A DNA stretch of 38,440 nucleotides from Nocardia lijiangensis NBRC 108240 (GCF_001613045.1 NZ_BDBP01000009.1:1-38440); one strand, 5' to 3'; positions 16,152-25,403 are shown, counted from the first letter of the stretch. Notes: generated by a model from the sequence alone, not told the origin. Program-made: numbers and translations.

Positions 16152-16958
16152 GTGGCGCGGGCCGGCGAAGGGTTCTCCAGCGGTGAGCTGAGCGTGATCG
16201 GGCGGGTGAGCACCGCGAGCAACGTGACGCTCGTCTGCGATGTGGACCCGGATGTCGACGGGCATCCGCTGCGCGTGGTGTACAAGCCGGTGCGCGGGGA
16301 GCGCCCGCTGTGGGATTTCCCGGACGGCACCCTCGCCGGGCGCGAGGTGGCGTCGTATCTGATCTCCGATGCCCTGGGCTGGGGCGTGATCCCGGAGACG
16401 ATCCTGCGCGACGGCCCGTACGGTCCCGGCATGGTGCAGCGCTGGGTGGAGGCGGTCGACAACCACACCGAACGGGGCAACCGGCTCGATCTGGTCGATC
16501 TGTGCCCGCCCGGCGCGGTTCCCGACGGCTTCTGCGAGGTGCTGCGCGCGCTGGACGGCGCGGGCAACGAGGTCTCCCTCATCCATGCCGACGATCCGCG
16601 CCTGCAACGCATGGCGGTGCTGGACGTGTTGCTCAACAACGCCGACCGCAAGGGCGGGCACGCGCTGGAAGGCGTCGATGGTCAGGTGTACGGCGTCGAC
16701 CACGGCATCTGCCTGCACAGTGAGCACAAGTTGCGCACCGTGCTGTGGGGTTGGGCGGGTCAGCCGATCGGCGACGATCTGGTCACCGACATCGCCGCCT
16801 TCGCCGCCGTGCTGCCCGGCGAACTCGCCGACGCCCTCGCCGTCCACCTCACCGACGCGGAAATCGACGCACTCGCGGGCCGCACCAAAGAACTGCTCGA
16901 CCAGCGGGTGATGCCGCTGCCGCGGACGTCGCGCCCGATTCCGTGGCCCGCGTTCTGA
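16152..16958 (+). CDS. SCO1664-family protein, PI3/4-kinase-like fold
   Basis: A 268-residue protein of the TIGR03843/SCO1664 family, distantly related to phosphatidylinositol 3/4-kinases. Kinase-like elements are RVVYKPVRGERPLWDFPDGTLAGREVAS (lysine in the ATP pocket), VLDVLLNNADRKGGHAL (catalytic-loop-like Asn-Asn-x-Asp) and VYGVDHGICL (DFG-like Asp). GTG 16152 follows AGGAG at 16141-16145. Substrate and function unknown; protein or small-molecule phosphorylation is possible. Constant pairing with DUF3090 suggests they act together (inference). Confidence 0.9.
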   Translation: MARAGEGFSSGELSVIGRVSTASNVTLVCDVDPDVDGHPLRVVYKPVRGERPLWDFPDGTLAGREVASYLISDALGWGVIPETILRDGPYGPGMVQRWVEAVDNHTERGNRLDLVDLCPPGAVPDGFCEVLRALDGAGNEVSLIHADDPRLQRMAVLDVLLNNADRKGGHALEGVDGQVYGVDHGICLHSEHKLRTVLWGWAGQPIGDDLVTDIAAFAAVLPGELADALAVHLTDAEIDALAGRTKELLDQRVMPLPRTSRPIPWPAF

Positions 16959-17110
16959 CCGCATCCGACCACATGGTGCAGGTTTGCCTGCTCTGCACCG
17001 AGGGCGGCACCGGGTTTCGCTCGGCACCTGTTCTCCGGCGAAACGGACGAACGCGAGGGTGACCCTGTCAGGGCCTCCCTATCGCACGCCCGCGGCGCGA
17101 GACTCGACCC

Positions 17111-18106
17111 ATGCTGCGCTACCGACTGTTCGGCAACACCGGCCTACGCGTCTCCGAAATCGTCCTCGGCACAATGGGATTCGATGATCCAGCGACTGCT
17201 CGCGAGATCGTCGACGCCTACGCCGAAGCCGGCGGCAATGTGCTCGACACCGCCTCCGCCTACGGCGGCGGGGAGGACATCCTCGGCGAGATCCTGGACA
17301 CCCGGCGCGACCGTTTCGTCCTGGGCACCAAATACACCCTCAGCCGCGATCCCGCCGACGTGAACGCCGCGGGCAACCACCGCAAGAACATGACGCTCTC
17401 GCTGGAACGCAGCCTGCGCCGGTTGCGCACCGACTACGTCGACATCTTCTGGGTGCACATCTGGGACCGGCACACTCCGCTGGAGGAGACCCTGCGCGCC
17501 CTCGACGACGCGGTGTCGGCGGGCAAGGTGCTGCACTTGGGGATCTCGGACGCGCCCGCCTGGGTCGTCGCGCGCGCCAACACCCTGGCGCAGTGGCGGG
17601 ATCGGACGGCTTTCGCCGGGCTGCAGGTGCCGTACAACCTGTTGAACCGCGATGCCGAACGCGAACTGCTGCCGATGGCGGAGGCGTTCGGGATGAGCGT
17701 CACCGCGTGGGCGCCGCTTGCCGCGGGGAAGCTGTCCGGTGCGACCGGCAGGCGGGTCGATCCGGCCGCGCTCACCGCTCGCGAGCGTGCCGCCGCCGAC
17801 GCGGTGGCCGAGGTGGCCGAGGTGGCCGCCGAGCTCGGTGCGCGGCCCGCGCAAGTGGCGCTGGCGTGGACCAGGCACAAGTCGCGCGCGGTGCTGCCGT
17901 TGGTCGGCGTCAGCAGCGTCGAGCAACTCACCGAGAATCTGGCCGCCGCCCAGCTCACGCTGCCGGACGAGGCGGTGCGTCGCCTGGAGGCCGCGGCACC
18001 GTTCGAGCGCGGCTTCCCCGGCGATTTCCTGGCCGAATGCGAGCCTCATCCGTTCGTGTTCGGTTCCGCAGCGACGCGAGTGGACGGCCGCAGCGCAGTG
18101 TTGTAG
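17111..18106 (+). CDS. Aldo/keto reductase with complete catalytic tetrad
   Basis: A 331-residue NADPH-dependent aldo/keto reductase that reduces aldehydes or ketones. Asp46 and Tyr51 lie in NVLDTASAYGGGEDI, Lys74 in VLGTKYTL and His116 in IFWVHIWDRHTPLEE. The cofactor end shows PLVGVSSVEQLTENL. Contrast with the degenerate homologue at 12517. It starts 152 bp after the SCO1664-family gene, so its own promoter is likely. ATG 17111 gives the usual MRYRxFGxTGLRVS start. Substrate unknown. Confidence 0.93.
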   Translation: MLRYRLFGNTGLRVSEIVLGTMGFDDPATAREIVDAYAEAGGNVLDTASAYGGGEDILGEILDTRRDRFVLGTKYTLSRDPADVNAAGNHRKNMTLSLERSLRRLRTDYVDIFWVHIWDRHTPLEETLRALDDAVSAGKVLHLGISDAPAWVVARANTLAQWRDRTAFAGLQVPYNLLNRDAERELLPMAEAFGMSVTAWAPLAAGKLSGATGRRVDPAALTARERAAADAVAEVAEVAAELGARPAQVALAWTRHKSRAVLPLVGVSSVEQLTENLAAAQLTLPDEAVRRLEAAAPFERGFPGDFLAECEPHPFVFGSAATRVDGRSAVL

Positions 18107-18487
18107 GTCGCTTCCACAAAGCTGGCGCACAGCTCACACAGGCGGTGGCGCTGTGGGGCGATCGGACTGTCTGTGGGATGCGGGCGACGTTCGGTCCAAC
18201 GCGCCTGGTCGGATCGGCGCGGCTGTCTCTCGCGCTGGTTTGTCGCTGAACTCGCCCGCGTTTGCTGGAGCGCGTCGCAGTAGCTTGTCGGACCGCCTCG
18301 CTGTAGTTTGCTGGGCGAACCGCAGCCCGCACGATTCGTCGGATGTTTGTTTCCGTGTGAGCGAAACCATTGACTTCTGGTAGTCGTCTCGTTTTGGCTG
18401 GTCCCGGCAGGGTGCGTGAGTGCCGCGACCGCCCGGGGAGCCGGGGCGAGCGGCGATGAACTCGGCCACACCTTTACCCTCGTAACC
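18107..18487. other. Noncoding gap of 381 bp ahead of mshC
   Basis: No convincing gene on either strand. Frames crossing the gap have no ribosome sites or recognisable protein patterns. A CACAGC/GCTGTG inverted pair at 18128 and 18150 after the reductase stop is weak as a terminator. The mshC promoter should be in the final part, but no clear -35/-10 pair was seen. Confidence 0.5.
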
Positions 18488-19726
18488 ATGCAGTCCTGGT
18501 CCGATATCGCCCTACCGACCGTCCCCGGAGCAGGGCCGCCGTTGCGGTTGTACGACACCGCCGATGCACAGGTGCGGCCGGTCACCCCCGGCGCCACCGC
18601 CACCATGTACGTCTGCGGGATCACCCCCTACGACGCCACCCACCTCGGGCACGCCGCCACCTACCTGACCTTCGACCTGGTCAATCGACTGTGGCGGGAC
18701 GCGGGTCACGAGGTGCACTACGTGCAGAACGTCACCGACGTCGACGATCCGCTGTTCGAGCGGGCCGCTCGCGACGGCGTGGACTGGCGCGACCTCGGCG
18801 CCCGCGAGATCGACCTGTTCCGTTCGGACATGCAGGCGCTGCGCATCGTGCCGCCACGCGAGTACGTGGGTGCGATCGAGTCGGTGGACGAGGTGGTCGA
18901 GGCCGTCCAGAAACTGCTCGCCTCGGGCGCCGCCTACGTCGTCGAGGACGCGGAGTACCCCGACATCTACTTCCGCGCCGACGCCACCGAGCAGTTCGGG
19001 TACGAATCCGGCTACGACCGCGAAACCATGGAGCGCCTGTTCGCCGAACGCGGCGGCGACCCGGGCCGCCCCGGCAAGCACGACACCATCGACGCGTTGC
19101 TGTGGCGTGCCGCCCGTCCCGGCGAGCCGTCCTGGCCCGCGCCGTTCGGTGCGGGGCGGCCGGGCTGGCACATCGAGTGTTCGGCGATCGCGCTCAACCG
19201 CCTCGGCCCGGAGTTCGACATCCAGGGCGGCGGCAGTGACCTGATCTACCCCCACCACGAGTACTCGGCCGCGCACGCCGAATCCGTCGTCGCGGACCGC
19301 CGCTTCGCCCGCCACTACGTGCACGCCGGGCTGATCGGACTCGACGGCGACAAGATGTCGAAGTCCAAGGGCAACCTGGTGCTCGTCTCGAAGCTGCGCA
19401 AATCCGGCGTCGATCCGGCCGCCATCCGCCTCGGCCTGTTCGCCGGGCACTACCGCCAGGACCGCATGTGGACCGACGAGGTCCTGGCCGAGGCCGTGGC
19501 GCGCGTCGACCGTTGGCGCAGCGCCACCGCTCTCGCCTCCGGCCCCGACGCCGAGGACACGATCGCCCGCCTGCGCCAGCACCTGGCCGACGACCTCGAC
19601 ACCCCGAAAGCCCTTGCCGCTCTGGATAATTGGGCAGGACAGGCGCTCGAATACGGCGGCCCCGACACCGCTGCGCCAGTCCTGATCAAGACGGCCGTCG
19701 ACGCTCTGCTCGGCGTCCAACTGTAG
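18488..19726 (+). CDS. mshC: L-cysteine:GlcN-Ins ligase (mycothiol synthesis)
   Basis: Joins cysteine to 1-O-(2-amino-2-deoxy-glucopyranosyl)-myo-inositol with ATP, the committed cysteine step of mycothiol synthesis; cytosolic. It is a cysteinyl-tRNA synthetase paralogue of 412 residues. Zinc ligands Cys43 (YVCGITPYD), Cys231 ([10 protein letters not shown]) and His256 (YPHHEYS) are present, as are HLGH at 52-55 and KMSKS at 289-293. It lacks the C-terminal tRNA anticodon-binding part of CysS, and [13 protein letters not shown] is typical of MshC. ATG 18488 fits the family length. In M. tuberculosis cysQ lies beside it; that gene is not here. Confidence 0.96.
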   Translation: MQSWSDIALPTVPGAGPPLRLYDTADAQVRPVTPGATATMYVCGITPYDATHLGHAATYLTFDLVNRLWRDAGHEVHYVQNVTDVDDPLFERAARDGVDWRDLGAREIDLFRSDMQALRIVPPREYVGAIESVDEVVEAVQKLLASGAAYVVEDAEYPDIYFRADATEQFGYESGYDRETMERLFAERGGDPGRPGKHDTIDALLWRAARPGEPSWPAPFGAGRPGWHIECSAIALNRLGPEFDIQGGGSDLIYPHHEYSAAHAESVVADRRFARHYVHAGLIGLDGDKMSKSKGNLVLVSKLRKSGVDPAAIRLGLFAGHYRQDRMWTDEVLAEAVARVDRWRSATALASGPDAEDTIARLRQHLADDLDTPKALAALDNWAGQALEYGGPDTAAPVLIKTAVDALLGVQL

Positions 19727-19754
19727 GGCGGCGCGGCCCAGGGTCACGCCGACC

Positions 19755-19785
19755 ACCATTTCCCTCCTCTCGGTAGGGAAATGGT
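19755..19785 (+). terminator. Hairpin after mshC
   Basis: ACCATTTCCCT at 19755-19765 and AGGGAAATGGT at 19775-19785 form a perfect 11-bp stem with a 9-base loop, 28 bp after the mshC stop. Only three T bases follow, so it is terminator-like rather than a classical intrinsic terminator. A sequence closely similar to the left arm (CCACCATTTCGCTCC) recurs near 19830 before the next gene. Confidence 0.6.
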
Positions 19786-19948
19786 TTCAACGGGGAGTGA
19801 GATGGCGGTCGAATCCGCACATCCGGAACCACCATTTCGCTCCCTCCGATCCTGCGCCCGCACGTGGGGAGCGGGTGCTGTCGGTGCTGCAGAGGGCTAC
19901 CAGCCTTGAAGGCTTGCTGAACGCCGCTTTCCGTGATCTGGTGCACGA

Positions 19949-21025
19949 ATGTGCAATCTGCATCCTGGTTCTCTGATCGCCGGTCTTCGTGGTGCGCTGG
20001 GCCGGCCGTTGCGGTTGGACCCGGTGGGTGAGCCGGGGAACGCGCGGACGGTCGCGGCGCGACGGCGGTTCTTCGGCGACGACGCGGTGGATCCCGAGAC
20101 CGGTGCGGTGCGGGCCGATCGCGCGGTGCTGTCGTGGGTCGGGTGCACGACGTACGCGCTCGCGCTCGGCGGTTCGGTGTTCCTGCTCGACGCGTGGGTG
20201 CCGCGGGTGACCAGTTCCGGTTATGTGCCCGCGACACCGCAGGAATTGGCGGACCTGCGTCCGGCGGCGATCTTCATCGGCCACGGCCATTTCGACCACG
20301 CCGGTGACGCGGGCGCGATCGCCGAGGCCAGCGGCGCGACGGTCTACGGCACGGCCGAGCACTGCACCGCCATCCGCGGGCAAGTTCCCGAGCCCACGTT
20401 CCCGACGGCAGCGCTCGGCGACGCGCACACCCCCATCGGACAGCGCCACGAGGTCACCGTCGCCGGGGTCGAGGTCACCGCGGTCCGGCACCTGCATTCG
20501 GCGCGCACCCCGGAAGACTTGGCCGACGAGGCGCCCCGGTTCTTTCCGCGGCCCGAACTGAGCCCGATCCTGCACCACCGTCCGACGCTCACCGATCTGC
20601 GCCAGACACTGCCGCGCCTGCTCGATCCGGAGGGCGGTGTCCTGCTGTACCAATTCCGGGTCCCCGGTTTCACGCTGACCTGGCACGATTCGGCGGGCCC
20701 GCTGACGGAGAAGGCGCCCGAGGTCTTCGACGTGCTGGCCGGGTTGCCTGCCACGGATGTGCACATCGGCGCGGTGCAGGGCTACAACCAGATCACCAAC
20801 GGCCTGCGCGACCCGCGCAAGTACGTCGAAGCACTCGGCCCGTCGGTCTTCGTCCCGGCGCACCACGACAACTGGCTGCCGGGCCTGACCGCAAGCGCTG
20901 CCACCTACGACGCACCGCTGCGCGCCGAACTCGCACGCCTGGCTTCCGGGAGACGCCCGGAACTGCGCACGATGCACGACCCGACCGACTACCTCAGCCC
21001 CGGCCGCCTCACCTTCGCACTCTGA
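19949..21025 (+). CDS. Metallo-beta-lactamase-fold hydrolase
   Basis: A 358-residue protein with the metal-binding signature IGHGHFDHAGD (HxHxDH) near residue 110, a further HLHSA histidine, WHDSAGP Asp and a late PAHHDNW histidine, which fit a two-metal hydrolase of UlaG-like type. The front 60 residues hold an Arg-rich AARRRFFGDD segment. No sure signal peptide. ATG 19949 is the first plausible start. The substrate cannot be told. It is convergent with the ZIP gene about 100 bp downstream, and its promoter may lie in the 19786-19948 gap. Confidence 0.85.
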   Translation: MCNLHPGSLIAGLRGALGRPLRLDPVGEPGNARTVAARRRFFGDDAVDPETGAVRADRAVLSWVGCTTYALALGGSVFLLDAWVPRVTSSGYVPATPQELADLRPAAIFIGHGHFDHAGDAGAIAEASGATVYGTAEHCTAIRGQVPEPTFPTAALGDAHTPIGQRHEVTVAGVEVTAVRHLHSARTPEDLADEAPRFFPRPELSPILHHRPTLTDLRQTLPRLLDPEGGVLLYQFRVPGFTLTWHDSAGPLTEKAPEVFDVLAGLPATDVHIGAVQGYNQITNGLRDPRKYVEALGPSVFVPAHHDNWLPGLTASAATYDAPLRAELARLASGRRPELRTMHDPTDYLSPGRLTFAL

Positions 21026-21131
21026 CCCACCAGAACACTTCCACCGCGTAGGCGGCCGCGACGAACAGCGCCGCCACCCGGCATCGGGGTGATGGAGATC
21101 GCGAAGGCCGTTGTCGCGGTGCAGATCTGGG

Positions 21132-22409
21132 TCAGGCCAGCACCAGCAGACCTGTCGCATACATCGCCGCTACGCCGACAGCGACGCCCAGGATCGCGGT
21201 GGAATCCATTGCTGCCACGGTCCCGGTCTCTCGATCGTCGGCGGTGCGCAGCGCGGGCGCGATCTGCACGACGACCTGCGCGATCGCACCGATGCCCAGA
21301 CCGAGCAACAGCAGCGACAGTTCGGCATTGTTGACGCCCGCGCCGAGCACCGCGCCGAGGATCGCGGGTGCGCCCGCGATGAGCCCGAGCCCGAGCAACC
21401 GCAGCACGCCGGGGCGGGCCGCCGAAAGCAGCGGGCTCACGATCGCCAGCCCTTCGGTGGTGTTGTGCAGCGCGAAGCCGATCACCAGCGCCGCGCCGAG
21501 CGCGAGTTCGCCGAGGGCGTAGGCGGATCCGATGGCCAGGCCCTCGCCGAGGTTGTGCAGGCCGATGCCGATGGCGATCATCAGCGCCAGCCGCCCACCA
21601 CCACCCGCGGCGGCACGACGGTTCAGCCTGCGGTCGACGAAGGTGAGCGCGAGGAAGGCGAGAATCGCCCCGAGTGCGAGCAGGCTGATCCCGCCGAACG
21701 CGCCGCCCGAACGCTCGCCGAGCTCGAACCCTTCGAAGACCGCGTCGACCGCGAGGAACACCAGCAGTCCGACGGTCACCGCGAGCAGGAATCGGATGCC
21801 GCCCTTGCCGATTCGCCGCAGCACCGGAAGCAGCAGCATGCCGAGGACGACCGGGACGATGCCCACGTAGGTGCCGAGCAGCGCCATCACCGCGAACAGG
21901 TCGCGCCCGCCTGTGGGTGTTTCGACGGCGGCGCCGATCTCGTGTTCGATGACCAGCCCGGTGGAGGTCAGCATGGAGACCAGATACGGCTGACCTTCCT
22001 GCCACGGGTAGTCCAGGGTGAGCACGGTGCTGCGGCGCGGTCCGATCGGGTCTTCGCCGCCGCGGACATCGACGAAGGCGTCGTTGACGAACACCTGCGC
22101 CACTTGCACCGGGTCGGGGCCGGCATTGCGGACGGTGAGATCGATACGGCCCGGCGACATCCGAACCTGTTCGACCGCGATCTCCTCGACCGGCGGACCG
22201 ATCCGCTCGGGCAGCGAACGCCCGCCCACGACGGCCAGCGTCGCCAGCGCCAGCCCGAGCAGCAGGACCACCGCGACGGTCGACGCCCACCCGCGCCACC
22301 CGGCCGCCCGGGCGCGGTTCTCCTCGGCCCGCGACGCGGGCAGTGCGGTGAGCGGCTCGCGTTCGGTCTCGATCGCGCGTTCGGTCTCGATATCGATGCG
22401 CTCGCTCAT
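21132..22409 (-). CDS. ZIP-family metal transporter with N-terminal extracytoplasmic domain
   Basis: A 425-residue membrane protein. The C-terminal half is a ZIP permease: metal-site helices IGLHNLGEGLAIGSAYALGE and GFALHNTTEGLAIVSP contain the His-Asn-x-x-Glu-Gly pattern of ZIP carriers (zinc, iron, manganese). The first 60 residues are acidic and cytosolic with one membrane helix (STVAVVLLLGLALATLAVVGG). Residues about 80-170 (VRMSPGRIDLTVRNAGPDPVQVAQV and on) resemble a CARDB/Ig-like beta-sandwich outside the membrane, which is unusual for ZIP. The ATG at 22409 overlaps the stop of the multicopper oxidase as ATGA, so synthesis is coupled. Import of an oxidised or copper-handled metal is inference. 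Confidence 0.88.
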   Translation of the reverse strand: MSERIDIETERAIETEREPLTALPASRAEENRARAAGWRGWASTVAVVLLLGLALATLAVVGGRSLPERIGPPVEEIAVEQVRMSPGRIDLTVRNAGPDPVQVAQVFVNDAFVDVRGGEDPIGPRRSTVLTLDYPWQEGQPYLVSMLTSTGLVIEHEIGAAVETPTGGRDLFAVMALLGTYVGIVPVVLGMLLLPVLRRIGKGGIRFLLAVTVGLLVFLAVDAVFEGFELGERSGGAFGGISLLALGAILAFLALTFVDRRLNRRAAAGGGGRLALMIAIGIGLHNLGEGLAIGSAYALGELALGAALVIGFALHNTTEGLAIVSPLLSAARPGVLRLLGLGLIAGAPAILGAVLGAGVNNAELSLLLLGLGIGAIAQVVVQIAPALRTADDRETGTVAAMDSTAILGVAVGVAAMYATGLLVLA

Positions 22410-23479
22410 TCGGTCACCTCGAAGAATCCCATCCACCCCAGCTCGGCGAATTCGGACTTGTGCGCGTGGAACATGAACTTGCCCGGGTACGGGAACCGCA
22501 GTTCGCAGATGCCGCGCTGGCCTTGGCCCTGGACGATGGTGTCGGTGTATTCCGTGGGCTGCAGGCGGGTGCCGGTGGGGTAGTAGTCGAAGAAGTTGCC
22601 GTGGATGTGGAAGCTGTTGATCGGGTCGTACTCGAGCACGTTGACCAGGTAGATGCGCACCAGTTCGTTGCGTTTCACCCGCACCGGTTCGTGCATGTAA
22701 TGAAACGGGATGCCGTTGACGGCGTAGAGCTGATTGCCTTCGGCGTCGAAGGTGGTGTTGTAGCCGTGCTGCACCATGACCAGTTCGTCGGCCGCCGGCC
22801 GCGGCTGCGGCGGGTCGACGATGAACGTTCCGTACATGCCGCGGGCGATGTGTTCCGCGAGCGGCCCGACATGGCAGTGATAGAGGTGCAGCCCGAAGGG
22901 CGTGGCATCGAATTCGTAGACAGTGGTCTGCCCGGGTTCGATGAGTCCCGCGCCGAGGCCGGGGGTGCCGTCCATCTCCGCGGGGTGGATGCCGTGGAAA
23001 TGCATGGTGTGCGGGTGCTGGGAGCCGTTGGTGAAGGTGATGCGCAGCAGGTCGCCTTCGGTGCAGCGCAGGGTGGGGCCGGGGATGCGGCCGTCGAACA
23101 CCCAGGCCGGGAACTTCACGCCGGGCGCGACCTCGAGTTCCTTGTCGGTGGAGGCGATCTCCCACTCCCGGACGGTGCGCCCGTCGCGGGCTTTGGAGAC
23201 GGTGCCGTAGTCGAAGTCGCGCAGAATGTCGGTCGGGTTGAACCCGTTGGCGTGGTGGTCGACGGTCGAGCCGATGCGGAAGGTGGGCCCGGTGGCGCCG
23301 CCGCCGTGCGCGACCGCGCCGTGCATGCCGTGGCCACCGGTCTGTTCGGTGCGGGGTTGCGCCTCCGACAGACCCGCACGCGCCGCCACCGCCGCGCCAC
23401 CGAGGCCGAGTAGCGCGCCGCCGCCCGCCAGAAAACCTCGCCGCGAAGCTCCCGTCATCAGGTCTCGCTGCACTGACAC
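22406..23479 (-). CDS. Two-domain multicopper oxidase, Tat-exported
   Basis: Oxidises a substrate (metal ion or phenol-like) and reduces oxygen, or acts as a nitrite-reductase-like cupredoxin, outside the membrane. A twin-arginine signal GASRRGFLAGGGALLGLGGAAVA is at the N-terminus, followed by a His/Gly-rich linker. Domain 1 has HTMHFHGIHP and LYHCHVGPLAEHIARGMYG, carrying the Cys and His/Met ligands of a type 1 copper. Domain 2 has SFHIHGNFFDYY and KFMFHAHKSEFAELGWMG with HAH and no Cys, so the only type 1 site is in domain 1. About 357 residues. GTG 23479 follows GGGAAGG; ATG 23458 is an alternative. Coupled to the ZIP gene. Confidence 0.9.
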   Translation of the reverse strand: MSVQRDLMTGASRRGFLAGGGALLGLGGAAVAARAGLSEAQPRTEQTGGHGMHGAVAHGGGATGPTFRIGSTVDHHANGFNPTDILRDFDYGTVSKARDGRTVREWEIASTDKELEVAPGVKFPAWVFDGRIPGPTLRCTEGDLLRITFTNGSQHPHTMHFHGIHPAEMDGTPGLGAGLIEPGQTTVYEFDATPFGLHLYHCHVGPLAEHIARGMYGTFIVDPPQPRPAADELVMVQHGYNTTFDAEGNQLYAVNGIPFHYMHEPVRVKRNELVRIYLVNVLEYDPINSFHIHGNFFDYYPTGTRLQPTEYTDTIVQGQGQRGICELRFPYPGKFMFHAHKSEFAELGWMGFFEVTE

Positions 23480-23500
23480 GCCTTCCCACAAAGTTTCGTA

Positions 23501-23513
23501 CTACCTAAGTTAG
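23501..23513. promoter_or_regulatory. Imperfect palindrome upstream of the multicopper oxidase
   Basis: CTACCTAAGTTAG at 23501-23513 matches its own reverse complement at 10 of 13 positions and lies about 20 bp before the oxidase start in a locally AT-rich stretch. It could be a metalloregulator site; the CTAxCCTAA-like half resembles an IdeR/DtxR half-site only weakly. Confidence 0.25.
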
Positions 23514-23573
23514 ATCTGTGGGAACACTAATACAACAGTGTGGGTAACCGTCCCGAGCGGTCGGTACGGTCGT

Positions 23574-25403
23574 CTAGCCCACCGCGGTGTCCAGCGCTTC
23601 GATCGGTTCGTGCACCGACCCATCCGGGAGGTCCGCGTAGAGCGTCTCGATCTCGGCGGCGTACTTCTCGGCGATCGGCTTGCGGCGCAGTTTCATCGTC
23701 AGGGTGATCTCGTCGCCGCCCGGTTCCCAGAAGACGGGCAGAATCGTGAACCGCTTGACCTGCTCGACCCGCGACAGCGTCGCGTTGCCCGCCGCCACGC
23801 CGCGCGCGATCGCCGCGATCACGCCGGGGTCGGCGGCCAGCGCCGCGGCCGAGGAATCCGGCAGTCCGTGCTGTGCGGCGTAAGGAGCCGCGGATTCGGC
23901 GTCGAGCACGACGAGCGCGGTGGTGAACGGCCGCCGGTCGCCGATCACGGCCAGCGATCCGACCAGCGGCGCGGCCGCCTTGATGGCGTTCTCGATATTG
24001 GCGGGGGACATGTTCTTGCCCGCCGAGTTGATGATCAATTCCTTCTTGCGATCGACCACCTTCAGGTAGCCGTCCTCGACGGTGATGATGTCGCCGGTGT
24101 GCAGCCAGCCCTCGGCGTCGAGCGCGTCGGCGGTCTTGTCCGGTTCCTTGCGGTAGCCGCGCATCACCAGCGGTCCGCGCACCAGGAATTCGCCGTCCTC
24201 GGCGACGGCGACCTCGAGTCCCGGCAGCAGTTTGCCGACGGTACCAAGGCGCGCCTGCTCCGGCGGGCTCACGCTGGCCACGCAGGTCAGCTCCGACATG
24301 CCCCACACCTCCGAGATCGGGATACCGAGCCCGAAGAAGAACCCGAGCGTCTCCGGCGGCACCGGCGCGGCGCCCGACATCGCCCACTTCACTTGATCCA
24401 GACCGAGTTTCGCGCGCAGCCTCGACAGCACCGCGGCATCGGCGCGCGCCCATTCCTCGGCGAGGGCGGGGTCGAGCGGCTCGTCCCGCAGCCGGGCCTC
24501 GGCCTTGCGGCGGGCCGTGGCGAGGGCCCATTGCAGTGCGGCTTTGGTGGTGGGATCGGACTCGTTCGCGACGGAGAATTCGATCGCCGCCTTGAACTTC
24601 TCCCACACCCGCGGCACCGCGCCCCAGATGGTGGGTCGGACATCGAGCAGCGCGGCGGGCAACTGGGCGCGATCGGGGACGGCGGTGATCTGCGTGCCGA
24701 ACACTTCCTGCAGATACAGCGCGGTGAACCGGTCGGCCATGTGCGCGGTCGGCAGGTAGGAGGTCTGGCGGTCGCCGAATTCGACCGGCAGCACCGAGGC
24801 GAACGCGCGCGCCTCGAACAGCAGACTCTCGTGCGTGATCTCCACGCCCTTGGGGTTGCCGGTGGTGCCGGAGGTGTAGCAGAGGGTGACGATGTCGTCG
24901 GGACGCACGGCCCGCCAGGTCGCTTCGAAATCGAAATCGTCGGCGGCCGAGGCCATCAGCTCGGCGACGCCGAGTGTTCCTGCGGGCGCGCCGTCGACGC
25001 ACACGATGGTCTCGATCGGGGCCCCGCAGCCGCGGACCCGCTCGACGTATTGCTCCTCGCAGATCGCGACCCGGTTGCCCGCATTGGTGAACACGTACTG
25101 CAACTGGTCCGGCGCGAGGGTGTTGTACACCGAGAACGAGGTGGCGCCGGTGTGTTGCGCGCCGACCTCGAGCGGATAGAACTCGACGCGGTTGCTCATC
25201 ATCAGCGCCACGGTGTCGCCGCGGCCGACGCCGAGCGCGCTCAGCCCGGCCGCTACGGCCCGCACCTGGTCGGCGTATTCGCGCCACGTCAGGCTCTGTT
25301 CCCCGCCGATCGACCGGACGGCCACGGCGTCCGGATCGATCGCGGCGACACGCTGAAAAGCGGCACAGGAGGTATTCGGTTCGGTCATTTCAGTCTCACT
25401 CAC
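23574..25403 (-). CDS. Acyl-CoA synthetase (AMP-binding, FadD-like)
   Basis: Activates a fatty acid with ATP to acyl-AMP and then acyl-CoA. The adenylate-forming signature YTSGTTGNPKGVEITHES, the SYLPTAHMADR segment, ISEVWGMSELTC, GEFLVRGPLVMRGYRKEP, WLHTGDI, GYLKVVDRKKELIIN and the final catalytic lysine region TMKLRRKPIAEKY are all present. About 609 residues, as in the mycobacterial FadD11/FadD15 type long-chain enzymes. GTG 25403 (SETEMTEPN) and ATG 25388 are alternative starts with weak ribosome sites; the frame extends to 25514 but that part reads as non-protein. It lies upstream of the oxidase-ZIP pair on the same strand with a 94-bp gap. Cytosolic or membrane-associated. Confidence 0.93.
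   Translation of the reverse strand: MSETEMTEPNTSCAAFQRVAAIDPDAVAVRSIGGEQSLTWREYADQVRAVAAGLSALGVGRGDTVALMMSNRVEFYPLEVGAQHTGATSFSVYNTLAPDQLQYVFTNAGNRVAICEEQYVERVRGCGAPIETIVCVDGAPAGTLGVAELMASAADDFDFEATWRAVRPDDIVTLCYTSGTTGNPKGVEITHESLLFEARAFASVLPVEFGDRQTSYLPTAHMADRFTALYLQEVFGTQITAVPDRAQLPAALLDVRPTIWGAVPRVWEKFKAAIEFSVANESDPTTKAALQWALATARRKAEARLRDEPLDPALAEEWARADAAVLSRLRAKLGLDQVKWAMSGAAPVPPETLGFFFGLGIPISEVWGMSELTCVASVSPPEQARLGTVGKLLPGLEVAVAEDGEFLVRGPLVMRGYRKEPDKTADALDAEGWLHTGDIITVEDGYLKVVDRKKELIINSAGKNMSPANIENAIKAAAPLVGSLAVIGDRRPFTTALVVLDAESAAPYAAQHGLPDSSAAALAADPGVIAAIARGVAAGNATLSRVEQVKRFTILPVFWEPGGDEITLTMKLRRKPIAEKYAAEIETLYADLPDGSVHEPIEALDTAVG

Noticed and set aside
18270..18320. Two similar TCGCAGTAGCTTGT / TCGCTGTAGTTTGC segments as a repeat
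   Set aside because: Only partial identity over about 16 bases, with no symmetry or partner gene; chance is likely.
21132..23489. A 785-residue open frame on the minus strand spanning both the oxidase and the ZIP gene
   Set aside because: Its first half is an Arg/His-rich out-of-frame reading of the oxidase gene; only the part from ATG 22409 is a real protein.
23501..23513. Full IdeR box at the multicopper oxidase promoter
   Set aside because: Only one half resembles the consensus; kept as an unassigned imperfect palindrome at low confidence.
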